Source: Erpetoichthys calabaricus (Eukaryota > Chordata > Cladistia > Polypteriformes > Polypteridae). From it: DNA of 64,000 nucleotides. The notes under the pieces are model-generated. The model did not search any database. It saw nothing but the letters and a program-made list of their open reading frames with translations, and was not told the origin of the DNA. Position numbers and translations under genes: made by a program. The stretch spans positions 168,965,414-169,029,413 of the forward strand of contig NC_041398.2 of NCBI RefSeq assembly GCF_900747795.2, in the 5' to 3' direction. Shown here in pieces: positions 13,055-24,723 of the stretch (within the stretch, counting starts at the first letter, position 1; every line of letters starts with the position of its first letter).

Positions 13055-15110
13055 AGTCAATTGTGTGCCCAGTCAAGTCTAGGAAGAGGTCACAGCAGGA
13101 ATTAAAAAGCCAGCCTGATCTTGGTTACCATTCAGAAAAAAAAAGAACGACAAGATCAAGTAAAATGTGTAAATTTTGCAGAGATAATGACCAACAGGCT
13201 ACTTGAATCCAAGTCTCTAAAGCTGTGAGGCTGGAACCTTAACTCTTGATGTGAGATTTGTTCTTCTTCTTGGTTTAGAAGTCTACTTCATTGAGCTGTA
13301 AAGACTTGTACCTCAGACCTTCTTCACCAGTAAGGTGATGTGGATCATGAGATTGGTCAGTGGATAGGACCAGTTATCTATGGATCTGCATTGATGTTTT
13401 TTCATACAACAACCTAAAGATGCCTGAAATAAAGAAGTCTTATATTAATGTAGATGACTCTAGGGTTCATTGCGGGGTTGTAGGCCTTGCTCTTCATGGC
13501 AGGATGCAAAGTTCAGTACTCTTTTGGGAACACAGGAGGAGAACTGCTCAGGCTTCAGATTCAGAGGCACGAGTTGAGTGTCAGTCTACCAGCCCACTAA
13601 AAGGAGACTCACAGCTGGCATGGATCACCCAACAAGAGCTAAAATCTCTGACTGAGGAATGTGAAGTTTGATCGGGCAGTTTTTGTTTTCCTACTGCTCT
13701 GGGGAGACCGGTCAGTCTTCGGTAAGCTTTGAGAAGTGGCAAATGGGCTGCTCCAGATAGCAGGGTTTCAATCCCTTTTTTTTATTTCTAAAGGTACTAT
13801 GCTTTCCACCCAGACCCCAAAGACAAATGAGTCTACTTAAAAAGCATCTCTATGTATTGACCAAACACGGGATGCGTGGGCATTTGCACAAGTCCTACAG
13901 TGGACTGGCACCACACCAGAGGAGACTTCTACTTTCTACTCCTGATAGTGCTAGCTTAGACTTAAATGCCCTGTGATTTTGTAATTGAGAATGCAAAAGT
14001 TGGGCTCACTGCACTTGGGACTTAGTTTAATAATCAGCATGGTGGTCCACAGTCAAAAGACACATATTCAGGTTACTCAAGCACAATTGCCTGAGTGCAT
14101 GCACTTGGTGATGGACTGGCATCCTGATCTCTAAGAAAACTTTCAATGTGCATATTGCTGCTGAAACTGGCACCAGCTTGTTTAAGATTCCTTAATGCAT
14201 AAAAAAACAGGAAGAAACAGAAAATGGTAAATAAATAATTTTTTATTTAAAGAAGTAATCGGATAGCAAATAAAAAACAAAAAAACTTTTATATTATTGC
14301 ATCTAGTAATGGGCATTATACCACCAAATGCAAAGCAAAAGTGTTTCATTTTATTATTCTGTTATCCTTACGCAGTTTGCTAACAGGACACATCAAGACA
14401 AGCCATCGATGCACAGCCAAGAGCCTCATGGCACCACACAGGATACTGAAAACAAGCATGGCACAGAAACCAAACAAGCCACCCAAGTCAGTTCTGAAAA
14501 GCAAGATGATTATAAAAAAATAATGAGGAAAAAAATTAGCTAAAGCTGGTAAAAAAAAAAAAGTGTGTGCCAATGTACTGTACTTTTTAGTTAAAAAAAT
14601 GAGTCGCCACACAAGACATTTTTTTTTAAATGGAAAATGATTATTTTCATTTTCTGACTTGAAAATATTATCAAACATACTGTGCACCATGCCAAAGTTT
14701 ACTCAAATATGTTAACTACTGAAAAATGCAAATCTCCACTGTGATGTGACCCCTTTAATAGCAGCAATGGGATGGGAAAGGCGAGTTTTCTGAAGTCAAC
14801 GAGCAGACACTAGCCACCTTTTTTAACCTGTCTTATGACGTTTCATTGGATGGGTACTAGCATGCATTTTAATTCCTGAAGACCCGAATTATTCTGGAGG
14901 GTAGGCCTTTCGATTAATTAACTAGATGCAGACTGTACTAGCCTTAAACCACAAGGCTACAAATGTTCTCATTCCTCTGGTCAAAACCTGCCTTGAAAAC
15001 CTCGAATCTCAAGGACAGAACGTCGAGAGCAGCCTGGCTGTCTGACTGCTAACCTTCAACATGGGATGTCAAATACTGGGTTTGCTGCACCATGTATTCA
15101 ATACTGTTAC
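13055..15110. other. no gene seen between the transposon block and the SGCB 3' side
   Basis: Mostly non-repetitive AT-rich DNA. A very degraded SINE-like patch may lie at 14040-14130. Minus-strand AATAAA signals also occur at 14247-14242. Confidence 0.4.
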
Positions 15111-17079
15111 TTTATTTTATTTTCCTATATTTTATGTCGTGTAAAGCATTAGTAAACCACAAGCTCTTTTTATTGGCACTGGGGCAACAAATGAAAATAA
15201 AAACTCAGGCTTACTCTCCATAAGGCAAATGAAACTTGAAAAGCAATTTCCAGTCTTCTAATATGTGTTTCAGAAAACAATAAAAATACATATATATGGT
15301 GCTTTAACAAACAAAGTACCTGATGGTTTTATAAGAGAACAGTTGAAGTTTTCATGATTTTACTCGGATGGCCTGTTCCTAATCTCAAACATTTAACAGG
15401 ACAGGCCAAAGTTTGCATTCTGCCATATACTTAAAACCATTTAAAATACTGTACATAAAAATAACATTAGCTTTGTTAATGAAGTGAATGTAAACAACAA
15501 GGTAACCTGAGCATACACTTTGCTTTTCATTTATCACTTGAAAAAAATCCAAAAAGTGCAGTAGGTCGAGTTCTTTAACGCAGAATAAAATGACTCCTTG
15601 AAATGCAATGCCTGACGCAGAGACAATCAAAAAGCCATCTGCCATGTTCACTGCCATCAGCAGAGCTACACGTCACAGATGTGATCAGTAAGAGCTGCTT
15701 CTGCTATTCTCTCTCGGAAGTTCTTTGTGACAAAACTAAACATCCATATTTAGAGTCCACTACATCTAATTTAGAGCAGTGGAGGAGTGGAACCTATGGT
15801 TGTGCATCTCCTTTGCCTGCTTTTATCTTATCCACTGCTATCACAAGGTCCTGTCTCTGGGACTGTGTCCAAGAAAGCAGCCAGACCTGACACGATGGAA
15901 TTAGAGGTAGCCTGATTACTTCAGTGACAAGAAAGACGTCTCTGATGTTATGAAACACAATTAGAATAAAGATTAAATAAAACACAAATTAACTGTGGAG
16001 GCAATACCTCCACCTCTTACATTCCTCTGGGACTGTTATAACTTGTCTTTTGTCAAAGAAATCTAAAGCTGTATTTGACATTATACTTATAAAATCAAAC
16101 TATGTGCACAGAAAGTGCTACCACAGGATAGCATAAAAGCACCACATGATACAGAGCTTAACATAGGCCTAGTGCTCAAATTAGTGTATTTTATGTGATT
16201 CAAGAAAATAAAGATCTTTACAGAAGGAAGCCTGTTCACAATGGTGTAAATGAGGCCACATCTGACAATGTAAGCATTAAATTTAAAATGAGCATCACAA
16301 CTATTTAATTCTACAATTGACATTTCTTCCTTTAAATTCGTTCCTCATGCCAGTGGCTGCCTTTACTCCATTCCTCACCAACCAAAACCTTAACCTCCTA
16401 AGGTTTAAGTTTGTCTATTGACTCAAAAAGACATAACTTAACATTTCGTTAAATTACAAAATTTCTTAATACGTATGAGCCGTGTGTTTCGCATGATTGA
16501 TAAAGCCCACCATTGCCAGCTCTCTAGGCATTTGCAGGCAGGAGAAATAAGCAAACTTGAACAGCCGTTACAAAATCACAAGGTAAGACTAAAAACCAAG
16601 AAAGAATGAAGAACTACGCAGACGTCCTAAGACAGCTGACCTTCCTCCCATATAGCAAAAAAATGCATAATAGCTCACCTGACAACACAAAACTGGCCTC
16701 ATGTAAGGGGATGTGTGGGCGAGTGTGCCCTTTAATGGACTGACAGCTAGACAAAGGTTTCTTGCTTTGTGCATGACACCTTTATGAAAGGTGCTGGCAA
16801 ATGTGAGCGTGGAATAAACATCTTTAAAACAAATGGATGAATCACAAGATTATATATAGTGGGTGCTATTCTGAAAAGACAACACTACTATCTTTGTGGT
16901 CATGAAAGAAACTGTGAAGAAAAGAAAAAAAAAGTAATGACAGTTCAGGACATCCATGTAGAAGTTTGGGTCTGTTCTTGATTTTGTTTTGAGACAGAAT
17001 GTTAAAAGCACATATGGGTTTGGACCGTGGACTTCCTTCTCTCATTTTAGAGGCCCCTGGCTTGGTTTTAGGCAGCGTT
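15111..17079 (-). other. SGCB: probable SGCB 3' untranslated region
   Basis: This AT-rich stretch follows the SGCB stop codon, has no open frame of note, and lacks the transposon families that fill the introns. On the minus strand the first ATTAAA is at 16736-16731 and the first AATAAA signals are at 15173-15168 and 15116-15111. The true poly(A) site cannot be chosen without transcript data. The lower limit given here is the second AATAAA. Confidence 0.5.
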
Positions 17080-17286
17080 TCAGTGAGATGCTCCACAAGG
17101 ATTTTCTGAAGTCTGACAGCCCATGTTTTGACTTTTCACCTGAACTCGGAACAGCGTCCCATCAGCACACATGCACAGTTTATATCGCTCCCACCCCTCT
17201 CCCAGCAACAGTTCCCCTCCAGAAGAAGAATTTGGGATCCGTGTTGTGCTGACCATGACTGTTCCGTTAAGGACTATGCTGTTCTC
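17080..17286 (-). CDS. SGCB: SGCB coding exon 6 (C-terminal cysteine cluster and stop)
   Basis: The acceptor CATTCCAG precedes [16 protein letters not shown]. The 68 codons end [12 protein letters not shown] before a stop at 17080-17082. The exon carries the C-x-C pair (283, 285), C302 and C309, the cysteine-rich end that the sarcoglycan family uses for disulfides. An NSS sequon at residue 264 occupies a stretch that is SSSS in human. Confidence 0.97.
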   Translation of the reverse strand, partial: ENSIVLNGTVMVSTTRIPNSSSGGELLLGEGWERYKLCMCADGTLFRVQVKSQNMGCQTSENPCGASH

Positions 17287-20200
17287 CTGGAATGAAAAAA
17301 CAAACAAAAATGGTGAGGATGACCAGAAGCCCTAAACCATCTTAGAATATCCTGTCAGGTCCACAAGAGTGCCTGTTAAATCCTTCAATTGCATCCTTTG
17401 TACAAAAGTCTTCATTCAAGTGAAGTGAATTCCCAATAAGCACTGTTTTGCAGTTATTTCTATGTGTTGCATGATCTTCATATTTTTAACTATAACATTA
17501 TCCATCAATCCATCCATTATCCAACCTGCTACATCCTAACTACAGGGTCACGGGGGTCTGCTGGATCCAATGCTAGCCAACACATGGCGCAAGGCAGGAA
17601 ACAAACCCCGGGCAGGACGCTATAACATTATAACTACCTAAACTCAGCAGGTAATTTGCAGAAAAACTTTGTGTTTACAGAAAATAAAAAATATCATAAG
17701 ATGAAGGATAGTAAGTTACCACAACTGGGTTATTCTAGAATTGCAAAAAGCTGTAATTCTGCAATGCCTTTGTGCATTTTTATCCTACTATATGTTTGTC
17801 AAGTATAGAGGAATATTTCAGACAAAATAAATCAAATAAATGAATAAAGTATTATGAAATGTAACAGTAAATACAAAAAAACACAATGATACGTGAACAT
17901 AAATAATGAAATATGTTTACTTTTGTATGTGCTTAATTATATTTATTCATTTATGTCAATGACACTGCATGCAAGTGTGAAATGAAAAACGCCATGAAAT
18001 GAAAACTGCCATCAAAGTTGAGAGGGCGGACTCTGTGTTCTGTACTGTGTTTTGATTGGTGAAGCTTTAGAAGAGTTTTATCAAGGACCAAATTTACAAT
18101 GAATATTTCAGATGCACAATCCCAGTGATGAATTCACAGCTTCTTGAATTAAAGTAGCAGCTTCACACAGTAATTCTGGCCATCTTTTTCTTGCAATTAT
18201 ATCCACCATGGACACACACATTCACTACTTTGAGCCCTGACAATTCACCAATCAAAAAACAGCACTCACTAAAGCCTATCCTCTTAACATTGATGGGTGA
18301 AGATGACAGCTTTCATTTCATTGTGCATTTCATGTTGCCTATCGAAATAAAGAAATACTTAAATAAATATTTACATAAAACAAAATATGTATTTCATGAT
18401 ACACTATTTTTCACTATTTATTGTTATATATTACGATGTATTTATTTATTGGCAAAACTGGATGCCTTCATGAACAATTCTGCCCTTCCCCTCCAGGGGG
18501 CACTTTCTTTTACACTCTCTGCCAGAGGCTCATTCTCCTACTGTGCAATTACAAGCGCCTCTGGGGATTCTCTTTTGCCTGTGGCCATTATGCAGTCCAA
18601 CGCTCCCTCCCAACATCCCATTATTCATCCAGAAGCTACAGGAAGATAATACAGACTCAATCTATTAAAGGTACTTAAGCATAATATTTGTTGTAATAGT
18701 GTATATGTTTTTATTTTATCATCTTATATTGTACTTTGAATTGTTATCTCTGTGTTCTATGTTTTTGCTGCAGTATGCTTTGAATTACCCCTCGGGGATT
18801 ATTAATAAAGTATATCTAATCTAATCTAATCGAATTTTGTCTGAAATATTCTTCCATAGTAAAAGGCCTTGCCAATGTGCTTTTTATAAAAGATGTAATA
18901 ACAACAGATCAGTACTAGTATTGTAACTAGTAATGTCCTCCTAAACAGAAAAGGGCTATTAGGTACATGTCATGCAGGGAAACAAAGAAGACATTGTCCA
19001 TAATAGATACAATCCTCAATAACACAAATTAGGATATGTTACTTGTCCTCCTTTCCTGAAACTCATGCTTAAAAGTTTGATAAAACACCAGTTTCCTTGT
19101 CCATACAACTTATCTAGACCTATTTACTTACTTAATTTACTTACTGGCCATCGGACCTTACTTTTATACTATGTTAATTAGTGTTCTCTTATTTTAATTC
19201 TTATTTTGTCTTTTTTCTCTTTCTTCATCATGTAAAGCACTTTGAGCTACATTATTTGTATGAAAATGTGCTATATAAATAAATATTGTTGTTGTTGTTA
19301 TTTAGGATTTATACACTGCTCCTCCGTTGAACTCTGACTTTGTTCCAGGTTGAGTGTCAGGATTAGGCGCTCTAGAACAGCATTTCACAAAAACTGACAT
19401 CCATCAAGAAAGGGGGCGGTCAGTGGAGTGCTGAATATTAAACACGTACTCCTGAAAGGCGGTGTGCCTCTCCTTTTCGGTGATCACAGTAATCCATTAA
19501 CTACATACCAAGTAACTCAAAACACATCTATAAACTTACAGCTTTCAGTTCCATGTCGCCTCCCATTCTGAACTCGATGGTTTTGCCCATAATGAAGACC
19601 CCTTCATTCCCACGCACAATGGCACGCCCATCAACCTTAATGCTGAGGTCACTTGTTGCGTTACTTGTAATCTGAAAACAGAAATGAGAGGGAGTAAGTG
19701 AGTGACTACTGTTGCTTCAGAATTATCATCTTCAACAAGAGTGATCCTGCGGTTAAACCTTGCCCTTCAAAATACAATTCTAACAATAAATCATCATTTA
19801 TATGGTGAATTGCAAAGACACTCATTAAGCACCTTTGTGCTTCACATTAAGCTCATTTATTACTTTGACTTGCACCACATACTTAATGCCAGATTTCACT
19901 TTCTGCACATTATGTCTTTGTGCTTTTGTTTGTTTTTGTAATCCTAGTAGGCCTGTGTATTGTTGCCTGGAATTAAACTATTATGTACAAGCACGTACAG
20001 CTCATCTCTGAAAGAATCAATACAAGTATGAATTATTCAGTATTATAGCACAAGTAAAACATTACACATTATTATATGGCTTGGTAATTTGTTAAGTTTA
20101 CGTTTTGGAAGTGCCTGCCAGCCAGCATTACTAACAACTTGGATTTGGCAGTACCTGCACACCAAATAGTCTCTCTGGTACATGAAATTCAGAACTTCTG

Positions 20201-20405
20201 CTTGTTGGTATCAAATAAAGACAATTTCACACTGTCAAATGAAAGCCTGTCAAAATATCTGAGGGTTGCTTTTAGGCTTGCAAACAATATACTGTGTAAA
20301 ATTACTAGGTTAACTTTATGAATTAAAAAAATGGATTAATATTAGGTGAGGCACAGTACTAATATCATACCATACCATACTAATTTCCCATTGGGATTAA
20401 TAAAG

Positions 20406-20481
<76 letters not shown>

Positions 20482-23400
20482 ATATGTCAGAAATCATGGG
20501 ACTTTTCCTATGTACAGTACAAGTCATTTAAAACACTTGATTATCATCACCATTGGTGCTCTTCCTGAAGGTAGGCACATGAACATCATAATGCACTGCA
20601 TATGAAAAAGTCACAACAGCCAAGTTACAAAGTTGGCATCTTTCTTGACTGGTCATAATGTGACAATACCAAAGTTGTGCTTTGTAATATTCTCTGATTG
20701 AACATTTTAAATAAATGAAAAAAGTCAAACCCTCTCTGTTGAAGCCTTCTTCACATTCAGTATCTTTACACCCTTCGGAAGGTGAAACTCATGGTTGTCA
20801 TAATCAGTGCTAAACAACGTGTTCTTGGTCCTGGGATCCATAAAAGTCATGCCAATGTCACTGGTGATGGAGGTTTTCTCTTTATCAATACTCAACTTGG
20901 TTACACCCTGTTGGAATACCACCTATGGAAAAGAAAAGCCATTAGCACAAAGGTGACTCTTCTGCTGTAATGCATTTGTCAATCTCTTTGCACCTTTAAC
21001 ACAGCATTCCTTTCTGCTATTTTGCTGTTCATTTACTTTACACTGTATAGCATAACACCATAACACACAGGGAGCAAAGAGAAAAAGGCCACTTGGTAGC
21101 TATCTATCTGTGCACCCATAAAAGTGAGCCAGGTAGTGGTTGAGCAAATGGGTAGATATTACAACCTGGATAAATGAATATGGAGAGCTGAAGTGAACTA
21201 TGGCACAAACGCCAGTTCTTTGCTTAACGACCTAGTCAAACTGAAAACTTGTGCAATATTTCTGCCAAAATAGATATTCTTCTTTCTTCAAATGAAAGAG
21301 CATCATTATTATGTCATGTTTACAAGCAAATTCTGTATGAGTTTGATTTAATCCTTTAAAAACTCACTAGTTCAATCTGCACTGTTGTTTAGTTCAGATT
21401 GTTTGGGATAAAATGTTGAAATACTGACCATATTCTGGCCATATTCCTTACCTTAGTTCTCACAGTTCCACCTATACAACAAATCAACTCTTACAGTTAG
21501 GTCCATAAATATTTGGACAGAGACAACTTTTTTTCTAATTTTGGTTCTGTACATTACCACAATGAATTTTAAATGAAACAACTCAGATGCAGTTGAAGTG
21601 CAGACTTTCAGCTTTAATTCAGTGGGGTGAACAAAACGATTGCATAAAAATGTGAGGCAACTAAAGCATTTTTTAACACAATCCCTTCATTTCCAGGGGT
21701 GTAGAAATCAAATTTTTTTCTACTTGTCCACGGACAAGTAAACTTAGAAAATCCACTTGTCCGCCAGTTAAATTCACTTGCCCATAAACAAATAACAAAA
21801 GTGAAAAATAGTTTATTTTTTCTGATCTCTTTTATTGATACCAAAACTGCCTTCCATTTTAAAACTGAAAAAAGTTCTTTCAGGGAGTAGTACCCTAAGT
21901 TCTTGTCTATAAGCCGGACTCATGTATTAGCCGGAGACCAAAAATCATACGAATTTTTAAAATAAAATCGTATCATAGATAAGCCGGACTCATGGATAAG
22001 CCGAACGTACTATAACCTATAACTAATAGAAGGGAGTGAGGTCAGTGGTCTCACTCGCGCCCATTTAATTTCTTTAAGGGGGGAGAGAGTGTGAGATATT
22101 GCCGTCTCTCTCACTCCCCGCATGGCGCGGTTGGAGCGGCCGGAGCGCGTTCTTTCTGCTCTGGGCGTCGCCGAGTCAACACGAGTGCGTAGCGGTCATT
22201 TAAATTGTGATTTTATATGTAAGCATATTTAAATATATATCGCGGATTTCTGCGGACAATGGGTCTTTTAATTTCTGGTACATGCTTCCTCAGTTGGTTT
22301 GCCCAGTTGATTTCATACAAGGGACGCTATTGGCAGATGGCTGAGAAGCTACCCGGCTTACTGTTCTCTCTCTCTTGCGCTGACTATCTGTGATCCTGAC
22401 GTATGGGGATTGAGCAGGGGGGCTGTTTGCACACCTAGACGATACGGACGCTCGTCTAAAAATGCTGAAAGATTATCTTCACGTTGCTATCTTTTGTAAA
22501 GCTGATTCCTGAAAAGACATGCTGCACAGTGCTTCGCATACTTAAAAGCTCGAAGGGGCACGTATTGATTTTTGACTGAAAAACAAACTCTCCCTCTCTC
22601 TCTCTTTGTCTGCTCCTGACGGAGGGGGTGTGAGCTGCCGCCTTCAACAGCTTTGTGCCGCGGTGCTTCGCATACTTAAAAGCCAAACAGACATATTGAT
22701 TTGTTTGCTTCACTCCTTTGAAGAGGAAGATATGTTTGCATTCTTTTAATTGTGAGACGGAACTGTCATCTCTGTCTTGTCATGGAGCACAGTTTAAACT
22801 TTTGAAAAAGAGACAAATGTTTGTTTGCAGTGTTTGAATAACGTTCCTGTCTCTCTACAACCTCCTGTGTTTCTGCGCAAATCTGTGACCCAAGCATGAC
22901 AATATAAAAATAACCATATAAACATATGGTTTCTACTTCGCGGATATTCTTATTTCGCGGGTGGCTCTGGAACGCAACCCCCGCGATGGATGTATAAGCC
23001 GGACTTATGTATAAGCCGATATTCTATTTTTTCATTTTCACAACTTTTTTCCTTAGATAAGCCGCGGCTTATTGACAAGAACTTAGGGTACTTTGCCACC
23101 TTGCTCTAGAACATTATATAAAAGATTCTCTTATCATTTTAACTCACTAATAAACAATGCCTTCATTATAGCTACACTAGTTCTGTTTCACATATTACAG
23201 TTACATAACAGAACACTGTCCTGGTTCATTTTTTGCCATGTTCTTCAGCTTTTGTCTTGCAACATCTTCTCCCCCAAGAATCTTTACCATCTCAGGCAGC
23301 ATGGGCTGAATGCTGTTCATTTCTGCTTGAGCTGAACTGCATGGTTCCTGGACTGATGGTCCTGCAGAAGTGGATTGCTGATGACTTTTCAGGTTTTTAT

Positions 23401-24692
23401 GAGTGATGTGCCTGTTGCCAGATGACAGCCACAATTCCATAGCTGGTAGTGGGTCATACTCTTCTAAAGGTTTGCCATTAACAACAATGCGCATCTGGTT
23501 TTGAAGGTTTTCCTGAGTCAGGCGGGTTCTTAGAGAACTCTTTACTAAATTCATATTGGAGAATAATCTCACACAAGAGGAAAAAATAATCACGTCTAAG
23601 TGAAGATTTTTATAGATATTTCATAACATTTGGAAACCGTTAGAATGTTTTCTTCTTTATTTTTAATAAACTGACAGCGTGAAACCAACTTGTTTTATAT
23701 GAAAAATTCTCTAATCAAAAACGATCTATAGACAGCTCATCAAAATTGATGTTGTCACGCAATAAATTTCTTAACTCCTCAATATATCACAACCTACGTG
23801 AAATCGCAAATTTCAGGAAAGATTAACTGCCTAACAAGCATTGTTATGTGGTGAAAACATTTGCATTGTAAGTAAAATGACCGCATTTTTATGTAGAAAC
23901 AATGAATTTTATCAATCGTCTTCTATAATACGCTACCGTGGCTATTCGTTTGTCTGTCCAGGATTTTAAATCACCTGTAGCTCGCAAACCGTTTCACCTA
24001 TTGACTTGAAATATGGTACACATATACTACGTGACGTCTACTATCCGCTTTCGGGGTGATGATTTGTATTACTCTTCATTTTTATTTTATTTTATTGTTG
24101 AATCAACTCTCAGCACCGCGCAGCAGGGAGGCCGTGCGGCGCATGCGTATATGCGCCGTTCTCATTCCCCACCACCTTCGCTAATCATTCTTGTGGCAGA
24201 TTGAAGACTTAAGTGCCAGCTTAAGTGAAAAATTAAAGAAAATGTACTAAGTAATTGCAACACAAAAACTAACTTAATCAGTTTTAACGCGAAAAGATGC
24301 CAACAAAAGAAGAGAAGCAGTGAGCCGCTAGGGTGGAGAAAAGAAGAGCTGCTTAGGAAGCAGCAAGCGCATCAACCTCTGAGCAAACGAATGCTAAACA
24401 GAGACAGAGAAAGAGGATGAAAACTAGGAATGCTCAAGTCAAGTGCATTCACTGCACGTTATCGTGCAGTACGTCGTTACTGGTAATATCCATCCATCCA
24501 TTTTCTAATCCGCTGAATCCGAACACAGGGTCACGGGGGTCTGCTGGAGCCAATTCCAGCCAACACAGGGCACAAGGCAGGAAACAATCCTGGGCAGGGT
24601 GCCAACCCACCGCAGGACACACACAAACACACCCACACACCAGGGCCAAATTAGAATTGCCAATCCACTTAACCTGCATGTCTTTGGACTGT

Positions 24693-24723
<31 letters not shown>

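Noticed and set aside
13360-13671. Open frame of 103 codons
   Set aside because: No similarity recognised, no splice context and no repeat support; likely chance.
14346-14690. Minus-strand open frame of 114 codons as a neighbouring gene
   Set aside because: Low-complexity hydrophobic translation of AT-rich DNA, with no family match; it lies just past the probable SGCB poly(A) region.
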